Assembly (NCBI GenBank): GCA_035286465.1 | Contig: DATEDF010000123.1 | Span: 4,854 to 68,853 of the forward strand | Source: Fen-1231 sp035286465 | Lineage (GTDB): Bacteria > Gemmatimonadota > Gemmatimonadetes > Gemmatimonadales > Gemmatimonadaceae | Direction: 5' to 3' | Length of the DNA: 64,000 bases | Part shown: piece after piece, positions 42,611-50,657 of the stretch | How the letters are laid out: every line of letters begins with the position of its first letter | Position numbering within the stretch: the first letter of the stretch is position 1 | Made by a program: the position numbers and the translations under genes | The notes under the pieces: generated by a model | Databases searched by the model: none | What the model was told of the DNA's origin: nothing | What the model saw: only the letters and a program-made list of their open reading frames with translations

Positions 42611-44026
42611 TCACCGCGTCCCGGCGGCAGGCCGCTCCGCCGCGACGGGGAGACGGACGCTGAACCGCGTGCGGCCCGCCTCCGACTCGACGTCAATCTC
42701 GCCGTCGTGCCGTCGCACGAGCTTCTGCACGATGTCGAGGCCGAGTCCCGTGCCCTGACCGACCGGCTTGGTGGTGAAGAACGGATCGAAGATGCGGCTC
42801 CTGTGCTCCGCGGGGATCCCGGGTCCGTTATCGGTGACCCGCACGACGACCTCGCCTCCTTCGACGCGCGCCGACACCTCGACGCGACCCGCCGTGCCCA
42901 CGGCGTCGAGCGCATTGTCAACGAGGTTCACCCAGACCTGATTGAGCTCGCCGCCGAAGCCGGGGACGCGCGGGAGGTCCGGCGGCACGACCACGGAGAC
43001 CGCGACCGATTTCGCGCGTGCCTTCGACGCGAGCACCGCCAGCGTGTCGGCCAGCCCCTGGCCGACGTCCACCGGTTCCTTCACCGTCGCCTGGTCCATG
43101 TACGTGAAGCGTTTCACCGCCGACACGAGGTCGTGAATGCGGCCGGCGCCGCGCTCGACGTCCGACGCGAGCGCGCGCGCGGCGCAGCCGGCGCCCAGCC
43201 AGCGCAACGCCGCGTGGAGCGCGTCACCGTCGAGCTCCCGGGCGAGCGCCTCGAGTGCGTCGAGCGTCAGCGGCGTCTCGGCGAGCGGCGCCGCCGCGTC
43301 CTGGTCGCCGCCGTGCCCTTCGAGCCAGGTCGTGATCGTGTCCTCCCGGTCGGCACGCTCGATCGGTGACAGGACGGAGGTGACCGGGGATGCGAGGCAG
43401 AGCGCGCGCACGCGGTCGAGCGCGGCGCGCTGCGTGGCGGTGAGCGCCGCTGCGCCGAGCGCGCGCGCGGCCTCGTCGGCCTCGGCCAATGCGTCCGGCA
43501 GCAGCTTGGCGCTCCGTACCGCCGCCGACGCCGGATTGTTCAACTCGTGCGCCAGGCCCGCCGCCAGCCGGCCGAGCGACACCATCTTCTCATCGTGGAG
43601 GTCGCTCGCATTGAACACGCGTGCGCGGTCGAGCATGACGTGGACGAGCGCCGCGGTGACGTTCGGGCACTCGCGGATCATCTCCGGGATGTGCTTGCGG
43701 TGGACCGAGAGCACCTCGGCCGGCTGCTCGACGATCGAGTCTCCCGGTGCGGTGCGCAGGCGCGAGTAGGGCAGCAGACCGGTGACGTCGCCAGCACGCC
43801 AATCCATCACTTTCTTCCGGCCGCCGCCACGATCAAGGTGATGCGCGATCGCCCCGGAGAGGACGATGTAGAGCTCGTCCACTGGTTGCCCCTTGTGCGA
43901 GACGATCTCGCCGGCGGCAAATCGCTCGAGCGTGCCGTGCGCGACCAGCCAGGCGAGCTCTTCGCGAGGCGCGGCCGCGAGGGTCTGGTGCGCGGCAACG
44001 CGATCAACGAGACCGGCGTCCATCAT
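42611..44026 (-). CDS. Cyclic-nucleotide-binding-domain sensor histidine kinase
   Basis: A 471-residue soluble sensor kinase. Residues about 25-125 form a cyclic-nucleotide-binding-like beta-roll (FAAGEIVSHKGQPVDELYIVLSGAIAHHL, YSRLRTAPGDSIVEQPAEVLSV). A histidine-kinase core follows, with the phospho-acceptor His in SLGRLAAGLAHELNNPAS, N-box VWVNLVDNALDAV, and ATP lid DNGPGIPAEHRSRIFDPFFTTK then GTGLGLDI. The start at MMDAGLVD is favoured by GGAAGG just upstream; an in-frame GTG 21 nt earlier is possible. It follows the response regulator-thioredoxin reductase gene closely, so the two are probable partners in redox or second-messenger signalling. Confidence 0.93.
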   Translation of the reverse strand: MMDAGLVDRVAAHQTLAAAPREELAWLVAHGTLERFAAGEIVSHKGQPVDELYIVLSGAIAHHLDRGGGRKKVMDWRAGDVTGLLPYSRLRTAPGDSIVEQPAEVLSVHRKHIPEMIRECPNVTAALVHVMLDRARVFNASDLHDEKMVSLGRLAAGLAHELNNPASAAVRSAKLLPDALAEADEAARALGAAALTATQRAALDRVRALCLASPVTSVLSPIERADREDTITTWLEGHGGDQDAAAPLAETPLTLDALEALARELDGDALHAALRWLGAGCAARALASDVERGAGRIHDLVSAVKRFTYMDQATVKEPVDVGQGLADTLAVLASKARAKSVAVSVVVPPDLPRVPGFGGELNQVWVNLVDNALDAVGTAGRVEVSARVEGGEVVVRVTDNGPGIPAEHRSRIFDPFFTTKPVGQGTGLGLDIVQKLVRRHDGEIDVESEAGRTRFSVRLPVAAERPAAGTR

Positions 44027-44059
44027 CTGCACCTTCCCGAGAGCCACATTCGCGTCACC

Positions 44060-45721
44060 TCAGACGGTCTGCAGGTACTGGTGGACCATGCCCACCGTGC
44101 CGGACCCTTCGCCGACCGCCGACGCCACGCGCTTTCCTGAGCCGTGGCGCGCGTCGCCAGCGGCGAACACCCCCGGCACGCTCGTCTCGTACAGGAACGG
44201 GTCGCGGTCCGCCGTCCACCCCTTCGGCCGCCGTCCGTCCACCAGCAGGTCGCGCCCCGTGACGATGAAGCCCTGCGGATCGCGTTCCACGAATCCCGCG
44301 ACGATCTCCGTCCGCGGCGCCGTTCCGATGAACACGAACATCGCCGCGGCGTTCACCTCGCGCATCGCGCCGGTCGCGGCGTCGGCCAGCGTGATCGCTT
44401 CGAGCCGGCCGTCGCCGCGCACGCTGTGCACGACCGTCTTCGTGAGCACCTCGACGTTCTTCGTCTCCGCGATGCGGTCCACGAGATACTGCGACATGCC
44501 GGCGGCGAGCGACTCGCCGCGGATCAGCATCGTCACCCGGCGCGCGTGCCGCGAGAAGAAGAGCGCCCCCTGGCCCGCCGAGTTCGCGCCACCGACGACG
44601 TAGACGTCCCGGTTCCGGTACGCGGCCGCCTCCGTGAGCGCCGCCCCGTAGTACACGCCGGCGCCCACGAGTGGCTCGACGCCGGGCGCCTCCAGCCGCC
44701 GGACCTCCATTCCGGAAGCGATGAGCACCACGTAGGCGCTCAGCTCGGAGCCGTCGGCGAGTTTCACGGTCCGGTACGGGTCGTCGCGCCGGAGTTCCAC
44801 GACGTCCTGGGCGGTGATGATCTCCGCTCCGAATCGCTTCGCCTGCGTCGCGGCGCGGCGCGCGAGGTCGGCGCCGCTCACGCCGCCCGGAAAGCCGAGG
44901 TAGTTCTCGATCTGCGAGCTGGTGCCGGCCTGCCCGCCCGGCGCGCTCCGCTCGACCAGGATCGTGCGCAGCCCTTCCGATGCGCCGTACACCGCGGCGG
45001 CGAGTCCCGCCGGCCCGCCGCCGACGATCACCAGGTCGTAGAACGGCCGCCGGGGTCGCGTCTGCATCGCGAGCTTGTCCGCGAGCTCGCGCGAAGTGGG
45101 CTGCACGAGCGTCGAGCCGTCGGGGAAGAAGACGACCGGGAGGCGCGTCATGCCGTCGGCGAGCCCCTCGACCAGCGCACGCGCCGGCGCGTCGCGATCG
45201 AGGTCGAGCCACTGGTACGGCACCTGGTTCGTCGAGAGGAAGTCCTTCACCGCGAAGCTCGACGGCGAGAACTCGGTGCCGGCCACACGTACCCCGTCGA
45301 ACGACGGGCGCGCACGCGCCATCCAGTCGGCCAGCAGGTCGTCGAGCACCGGATAGAGCCGTTCCTGCGGCGGCTCCCACGGTTTCAGAAGATAGTGGTC
45401 GAGTCCGACGCGATTGATCGCCGCGATCGCGGTCTCGGTATCGGCATAGGCGGTGAGCAGCACGCGCCGCGCGTCGGGATAGAGCTTGAGCGCCTCGATG
45501 AGGAACTGCGTTCCCGTCATCTCCGGCATGCGCTCGTCCACGAGGAACAGGGCCACCGCGGCGCCGCGCTGCTTGAGTTGCCGCGTCGTCTCGAGCGCCT
45601 GCGGCCCCGACCCGGCCTTCACCACGCGATAGTCCGCGCGGAAGTGCTGCCGCAGGTCGCGGTCCACCGCGTTCAGCACCTCCGGATCGTCGTCCACGGC
45701 GAGAATGACGGGCTTGCTCAT
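44060..45721 (-). CDS. Response regulator fused to a thioredoxin-reductase-like flavoprotein
   Basis: About 553 residues in three parts. A receiver domain comes first (ILAVDDDPEVLNAV, phospho-acceptor Asp in LFLVDERMPEMTG, Lys in YLLKPW). A glutaredoxin-like segment of about 80 residues follows (FAVKDFLSTNQVPYQWLDLD, RLPVVFFPDGS), and then an FAD/NAD(P)H domain (DLVIVGGGPAGLAAAVYGASEGL, YVVGGANSAGQGALFF, VFAAGDARHGSGKRVASAVGEGS). The CxxC redox pair of thioredoxin reductases, expected in the second nucleotide-binding half, is absent, and the glutaredoxin-like part also lacks its cysteine. The protein may therefore act as a flavin-based sensor or oxidase rather than a disulfide reductase. Followed 33 nt later by the histidine kinase. 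Confidence 0.93.
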   Translation of the reverse strand: MSKPVILAVDDDPEVLNAVDRDLRQHFRADYRVVKAGSGPQALETTRQLKQRGAAVALFLVDERMPEMTGTQFLIEALKLYPDARRVLLTAYADTETAIAAINRVGLDHYLLKPWEPPQERLYPVLDDLLADWMARARPSFDGVRVAGTEFSPSSFAVKDFLSTNQVPYQWLDLDRDAPARALVEGLADGMTRLPVVFFPDGSTLVQPTSRELADKLAMQTRPRRPFYDLVIVGGGPAGLAAAVYGASEGLRTILVERSAPGGQAGTSSQIENYLGFPGGVSGADLARRAATQAKRFGAEIITAQDVVELRRDDPYRTVKLADGSELSAYVVLIASGMEVRRLEAPGVEPLVGAGVYYGAALTEAAAYRNRDVYVVGGANSAGQGALFFSRHARRVTMLIRGESLAAGMSQYLVDRIAETKNVEVLTKTVVHSVRGDGRLEAITLADAATGAMREVNAAAMFVFIGTAPRTEIVAGFVERDPQGFIVTGRDLLVDGRRPKGWTADRDPFLYETSVPGVFAAGDARHGSGKRVASAVGEGSGTVGMVHQYLQTV

Positions 45722-45787
45722 CGGGATGAGCCGGCGCATCGGCGAGGATCGCGACGCGCGAGAGAGATGCGCCCGGCTGTCATCGCC

Positions 45788-46438
45788 CTACGGGTTGATC
45801 ACCACGTACCGCCAGAGCCGCGCCGTCTCCTTCTCCCCCACGTACTTCCCGATCTCGCGCTGGAACTGCTCCTGCGTCTTCCACGGGCGGTACTCCTTGA
45901 ACTCGCGCACCATCCGCCGCCCGGCGCCCGGGATGCTCAGGATGTCCTCGTCGGTCGCCGTGTTCAGATCCACCGGAATGAAGACGTACTGCTTGAGCCG
46001 CTCGACCTCGGCCTTGTCCACGTACTTCCCGATCTCGCGGTCGAACTGCTCGAAGCTCTTCCACGGCCGGTATTCGTTGAACTCCCGCACCATCCGCGGG
46101 CCGGCACCTGGAATCAGCAGGATCTCCTCGCGCGTGCCCGTGTTCAGGTTCACGTGGATGAAGATCTTCGTGTAGGCCGCCGCCGTCTGCTCGGCGTTGA
46201 GCGAGCCCCGGAGGAACGCGTCCAGCTCCCGGATCCCCGCGAAGGGCCGCTTCGCGACCAGGTCCTTCACGATCGCGCTCGTGAGCCCCGGCACCGCGGT
46301 GAGTTGCGCTTCGGTCGCCGTGTTCGCGTCCACGATCGTCGCGCTCTTCCCTACCTGCGCGGGAGCCGGGGCCGCGAGGCCGGCCGCGAGGAACGCGCCG
46401 GCCACCGCGCGCCAGGCAACGGATGTCGTTCGGTTCAT
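45788..46438 (-). CDS. Exported helix-hairpin-helix repeat protein
   Basis: A 216-residue protein with a signal peptide (MNRTTSVAWRAVAGAFLAAGLAAPAPAQ). Three ComEA-like helix-hairpin-helix units follow: VDANTATEAQLTAVPGLTSAIVKDLV, VNLNTGTREEILLIPGAGPRMVREF and VDLNTATDEDILSIPGAGRRMVREF, the last two with near-identical ends (EYRPWK, then REIGKYV). HhH motifs bind DNA without sequence preference, so a role in extracellular or periplasmic DNA binding is conceivable. It starts on the stop of the upstream gene (TGATG), implying coupling. No competence genes are nearby. Confidence 0.88.
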   Translation of the reverse strand: MNRTTSVAWRAVAGAFLAAGLAAPAPAQVGKSATIVDANTATEAQLTAVPGLTSAIVKDLVAKRPFAGIRELDAFLRGSLNAEQTAAAYTKIFIHVNLNTGTREEILLIPGAGPRMVREFNEYRPWKSFEQFDREIGKYVDKAEVERLKQYVFIPVDLNTATDEDILSIPGAGRRMVREFKEYRPWKTQEQFQREIGKYVGEKETARLWRYVVINP

Positions 46439-46956
46439 CACTCTGCTCCGGTTGAATGTCCTGGTGCGCCCGTCTTCACTTCGAGGAGCGGGTGCCGCCA
46501 CGTCCACGCGAGGCCGATGAGTCCCAGCACGATCATCGCGCCGGGCCCCAGGATCGGCGGCGACGAGCCCTTGATGGCCTCGCGAAAGAGCGCGAGCCCG
46601 GCGAAGTCGGGATGGCGCTCCAGCGCGAACTCGGTCTTCGCGGAGTAATGAAGGTACATCCCGACGAAGCCGCTCGCGATGAAGAGCCCCATCAGGAGCC
46701 GCAGCGCGCGGAGGACGGCGCGCGCACGGGTGAGGGCGTACACACCCGGCACCAGCGCGCCGAGGGCGAGCAGCACGAGCGGCACGAACTGCCACTCGTC
46801 CTCCCAGTGTTTCGAGAGGAGCAGGTCCGCGAGCGTCCCCAGCGCGCCGCCCACGAGCAGCGCGAGGAGGAACGTCCGCACCGTAGCGAGCGTCGCGGCG
46901 GGGCTCGCCGCGTCCGACGGCCTCACCTCACGCGGCGGCAGCGACCGGCCGCGCAC
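46438..46956 (-). CDS. Hypothetical membrane protein with four helices
   Basis: A frame of up to 172 residues with about four predicted membrane helices (TFLLALLVGGALGTLADLLL, FVPLVLLALGALVPGVYAL, LRLLMGLFIASGFVGMYL, MIVLGLIGLAWTW). No family is recognised. The first GTG directly follows the RidA stop (TGAGTG); an internal GTG at 46878 just before the first helix is an alternative start. The stop overlaps the start of the HhH gene. Confidence 0.75.
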   Translation of the reverse strand: MRGRSLPPREVRPSDAASPAATLATVRTFLLALLVGGALGTLADLLLSKHWEDEWQFVPLVLLALGALVPGVYALTRARAVLRALRLLMGLFIASGFVGMYLHYSAKTEFALERHPDFAGLALFREAIKGSSPPILGPGAMIVLGLIGLAWTWRHPLLEVKTGAPGHSTGAE

Positions 46957-47433
46957 TCACTTCGGGATCGCCGCGATGCACTCGATCTCGACCTTCGCCC
47001 CGGCACGCACCAGCGCCGCCACCACCACGGTCGAGCGTGCCGGCGGGTCCTTGGCCGCCGAAAAGAAGGCGCGGTATGCCTCGTTCATCCTGGCGAAGTC
47101 GTTGACGTCAGTCAGAAACACGGTGCACTTCACGATGTTGTCCACCGTGGTCCCAGCCGCGTCGAGTACCGGTTTCATGTTCTCGAGCGCCTGCTTCGTC
47201 TGCCCTTCGATCGTGCTGTCGCGGCCGCCGAGCTGGCCCGAGAGGAAGAGCAGGTCGCCGACGCGGATTCCCGGAGTCAGCATCGGCGATCGGGTAGCGC
47301 CGGACGGAACGACCGCCTGCTTGGGCGAGGCCTGGGCCCCTGCGCCCGCGCCCGGCGTGAGCACGGCGACCGCGCCGAGCAGAGCGCCGGCGACGAGGAC
47401 AGCGAAGTGACGACGTGCGTGCGTCGAATGCAT
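46957..47433 (-). CDS. Exported RidA family protein
   Basis: A 158-residue RidA/YjgF protein. Cytosolic RidA deaminates reactive enamine/imine intermediates; this one has an N-terminal signal peptide (HARRHFAVLVAGALLGAVAVL..., to GAGAGAQA) and would act in the periplasm. The key arginine lies in PPARSTVVVAALVRAGAKVEIECIA, and VGDLLFLSGQLGGR and VDNIVKCTVFLTDVNDFARMNEAYRAFF match the trimeric fold. The start with GGGAGA about 8 nt upstream is preferred over one 39 nt earlier. It follows the M14 peptidase gene by 35 nt, so co-expression is likely. Confidence 0.9.
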   Translation of the reverse strand: MHSTHARRHFAVLVAGALLGAVAVLTPGAGAGAQASPKQAVVPSGATRSPMLTPGIRVGDLLFLSGQLGGRDSTIEGQTKQALENMKPVLDAAGTTVDNIVKCTVFLTDVNDFARMNEAYRAFFSAAKDPPARSTVVVAALVRAGAKVEIECIAAIPK

Positions 47434-47468
47434 CCGGGTCTCTCCCAGGCAAACGGTGAACGGTCTCC

Positions 47469-50400
47469 TCATCGCGTGTCGAGTTTGCGACCCGCGTTCA
47501 GGTTGTCGAAGTTCAGGATCGTGTTGAAGACGAGCGTGTAGCTGCCGATCGTCGAGCCGCGGTACAGCGGATTGTTCGCGAAGAGGATCACGTGCCCCCG
47601 CTCGAGAGGCGCGTCCACGACCACCGGCCGCTGCGCCACGTCGCCGCCGCCGCTCAGGAGCCCCGAAACCAGGAGCGCATTCTGAGCCTCATAGCGCAGG
47701 GCCACGCGCGGCCGCTGGTCCGGCGGGATGATCCCGAGCGGATTGCGGAACTGCTCCTCGGTCGGGATCGCATACTGCCACGGCTGCACCGTCGGTCGCG
47801 TGGGCGGAAGGAACCGCGGATCGAGCTGCGCGAAGCCCTGCACCTGATCGCGATCGTCGGGCGTGCCGCGGCCGGTCTCACGGCTCCCACTGCCGCCGCC
47901 GCGCCCGCCACCACCACCGCCCCCGCGCCCGCCGCCGGCCGTCGCGCTCACGCCGAACGTCTCCCCGCTCGCGCTGTAGACCGCCAGACTGTCCTTCACG
48001 CCGTACACGAGCGGACTCGCGTCGTCCACGATCCGCGTGCGCAGGAGCGAGCCGTCCACGGTGCCGCGCTGCGGCGTGCTCGACGAGACGCCGTTGACGA
48101 GTCCGAACTGCAGCGCGAAGTCCGCGCTCGACCCGCTCGTGATCAGCACGCCGCCGTTCTTCACGAAGTTCTTCAGCGCGACCAGCCCGTCCCAGCCCAG
48201 CCCCGGACGCATGTCGTCAGTCTGGGCCCACGTCCCGATGTTCGGCGTCTCCGGCGTGTTCTTCCAGGGCAGCGGGTTTCGCCACATCGGCATCCCCTCG
48301 ATGACGCCGATTCCGCTGCCACCGCCGGGACCGAAGATGATCACGTCGAAACGCGCGTTCAGGTTGCCGATCTTCTTCGGCTCCTGCGTGCTGATGTACT
48401 CGTACGGAATCCCGCTGAAATCGAGTGCCTGGCGCCACCATCCTTCCGTCTGCGTGCTCTGCCACGTGTGCATCACCGCGACGCGCGCGGCGCGCAGCGG
48501 ATGCATCGGGACCGACGGGGCGCTCGCCAGCGCGTGCGCGCGGAGCCCCAGCTCGCGCGTGGCCGCATCGAGCGCCGCCTGCGACACGCCGCGGATCACG
48601 CAGGAGCCGCGGGCGAACCGCGTGCCACCGGCCTCGAACGGCTCCTCGGCCGCCTGCATGTCGGCGTCCTTGAGCCGGTAGCGCAGCGCGGCGAGCGCGT
48701 TGTCACCGTTGGCGTTGATGACGAAAACGCTCCCGCTTCCCGAGACGCCGCCGGGCGCTGTGATCTTCCCCGTCACCCTCTCCACGGGGACGTCGAGCAC
48801 CTTCAGGTCCGTGACGCGAATCGCCTGCACGCCAAATCCCTCGGGGAACGTCCAGCCGGTATCGTCGTACGGGTTGCGCTGCGGCTCGGTCGGGCTCCAG
48901 TACTGGTAGTCGAGGAGCGCGTCTGCGATGCGCGAGTAGGGCTGGTCCATCCGGACGACGTAGCTCCCCGCAGGGAACTCGCGGGCTTCGGTCTGAGCCG
49001 CCTGTGCCGGCTGCGGCGTCACGTCGGCCGCGGTCGCGCCGGCACCACGCCCGGCCGTCACGGCCGAGTCGCCGCCGGCCGCGCCGCGGCCGCCGCGACC
49101 GCCTCGCCCGCCCGGACCCGCCGCGCGCCGCACGAGCACCTGCACCGTGAACGCCGCCGGAGCCCGCGAGATCTCCACGTGCTGGCGCTGGAGCACCTGC
49201 AGCAACTCGGCTTGCGCCCCCGGCCGCGGGTCGTTCGCCGGGAAGACGTACGCCGCCGGTCCCTCGACCTTCGGCTTCGTCACGGACCGCTTGCTCTTCT
49301 CCCAGAAGTTCTGCAGGAAGACCTTCCGGTTGTTCGCGATGTAGGCGAGCGAGACGAGGATCCCCGTCTGCTCGTAGTTGTTGTTGTTGCGCAACGACCA
49401 GCGCACGCGCGGGAGCGGCGGGTTCTGCCGGTACCACGTGCGTGAGGTCGCGCCCGCGTCCAGCGTGCGCTCGACCGTCTCGGCCGTGCCGCCGTTGCCG
49501 AACGTCTCGTACAGGCGGCTGATCCCGTTGTGCGTCGCCGCCATGAACATCAGGTATCCGGGAGACCACGTGTCGAACGAGCCGAACGCGAACACGCCGG
49601 GCATGCCGAAACGCGTCATCTCCTGCACGTTGTTCCAGCCGATCATCTGCCACTCGTTCGTGAGGAGCGGATCGAGCCACGCGTTGTAGGGGCCGTCGCC
49701 GATAGTGTTGTCATAGAGGTACGGGACGGACTCGTGCAGGTCGTGCAGCACGAGCGCCTTCCAGTCCAGGTAGGCGTTGAGGACGTTCTGCGAGAGCTTG
49801 AGCGTCATCCCCATCGCGTCGCGGTTGTTGTCGTGCGCGACGTACTTGCCCCAGTAGATCAGGTTGGGCACCGCCTGGCCGGGGTGCGCCTTGCGCCACT
49901 CATAGAGGTCCACCATCCGGTCGCGCCCGTCCACCTCCACGATCGGCGTGATGAGCGTGATGACGTTGTCGCGGATGTTCCGGATGTACGGGCTCTCGTC
50001 CACGGCGAGCCGGTACGCCATCTCCATCAGCGCCGTGGGTGCCCCGGCCTCGCCGGAGTGGATCGTGCCGGTGACGTAGTAGACCGGCGCGATCTCGGTG
50101 ACGAGTTTCGCCGCTTCCGCGTCGCTGAAGTTGATCGTGCGCGGGTCGGCGAGCTTCGCCGTCTTCGCCTTGTTCTCGTCGAGCTTCGCCATCAGCTTCT
50201 CGCTCGCGACGGCGACCGCGACGTGCTCGCGTCCCTCCTCGGTGGTTCCGATCGAGAAGACCTTCACGCGCGGGCTCGACTTCGCGAGGAGCCGCATGTA
50301 CTCGTAGACCTCCTTCGAGTACGGGAGCTTGGTCGGTGCGCCGGCGATGTCGCCGAGCACGGCCTTGGGCGTCGGCACCGTCTTCGACGCCGGGAGGTAG

Positions 50401-50597
50401 TCCACGAGCGGCGAGAGGAAGAACGTTTCCGTCGTGTATTCCTTGATTTTCTTCGTGTACTCCTCGTCAATCGGCTGCTTCGGATCGCGGCCGGGCTTGA
50501 GGATCGAGGGGTCCACCCTCCCGTTCTGCGCCGACGCCGCCACGAGCGGCAGGGCGAGCAGCAGCGAGAGGACGAGTCCGAGCGAATGGCGCTTCAT
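47469..50597 (-). CDS. Exported M14 family zinc carboxypeptidase-like protein
   Basis: A 1042-residue protein with a signal peptide (MKRHSLGLVLSLLLALPLVAASAQ). The M14 domain is near the N-terminus: zinc ligands His180 and Glu183 in GTIHSGEAGAPTALMEMAY, with GREHVAVAV and PIVEVDGRDRM nearby. The long C-terminal part includes a glutamine-amidotransferase-like region (VIIFGPGGGSGIG and LKNFVKNGGVLITSGSS), as in other large M14-type bacterial proteins. It probably trims exported peptides. Gly/Arg-rich loops lie at about residues 490-510 and 885-905. GAGG before the ATG fits the start. The RidA gene follows downstream. Confidence 0.92.
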   Translation of the reverse strand: MKRHSLGLVLSLLLALPLVAASAQNGRVDPSILKPGRDPKQPIDEEYTKKIKEYTTETFFLSPLVDYLPASKTVPTPKAVLGDIAGAPTKLPYSKEVYEYMRLLAKSSPRVKVFSIGTTEEGREHVAVAVASEKLMAKLDENKAKTAKLADPRTINFSDAEAAKLVTEIAPVYYVTGTIHSGEAGAPTALMEMAYRLAVDESPYIRNIRDNVITLITPIVEVDGRDRMVDLYEWRKAHPGQAVPNLIYWGKYVAHDNNRDAMGMTLKLSQNVLNAYLDWKALVLHDLHESVPYLYDNTIGDGPYNAWLDPLLTNEWQMIGWNNVQEMTRFGMPGVFAFGSFDTWSPGYLMFMAATHNGISRLYETFGNGGTAETVERTLDAGATSRTWYRQNPPLPRVRWSLRNNNNYEQTGILVSLAYIANNRKVFLQNFWEKSKRSVTKPKVEGPAAYVFPANDPRPGAQAELLQVLQRQHVEISRAPAAFTVQVLVRRAAGPGGRGGRGGRGAAGGDSAVTAGRGAGATAADVTPQPAQAAQTEAREFPAGSYVVRMDQPYSRIADALLDYQYWSPTEPQRNPYDDTGWTFPEGFGVQAIRVTDLKVLDVPVERVTGKITAPGGVSGSGSVFVINANGDNALAALRYRLKDADMQAAEEPFEAGGTRFARGSCVIRGVSQAALDAATRELGLRAHALASAPSVPMHPLRAARVAVMHTWQSTQTEGWWRQALDFSGIPYEYISTQEPKKIGNLNARFDVIIFGPGGGSGIGVIEGMPMWRNPLPWKNTPETPNIGTWAQTDDMRPGLGWDGLVALKNFVKNGGVLITSGSSADFALQFGLVNGVSSSTPQRGTVDGSLLRTRIVDDASPLVYGVKDSLAVYSASGETFGVSATAGGGRGGGGGGGRGGGSGSRETGRGTPDDRDQVQGFAQLDPRFLPPTRPTVQPWQYAIPTEEQFRNPLGIIPPDQRPRVALRYEAQNALLVSGLLSGGGDVAQRPVVVDAPLERGHVILFANNPLYRGSTIGSYTLVFNTILNFDNLNAGRKLDTR

Positions 50598-50657
50598 ACG
50601 TGACCTCGCGAGTGGATGCTTATCGAATGAGCACGGGGACGACGGCCGCCAGCGGCG

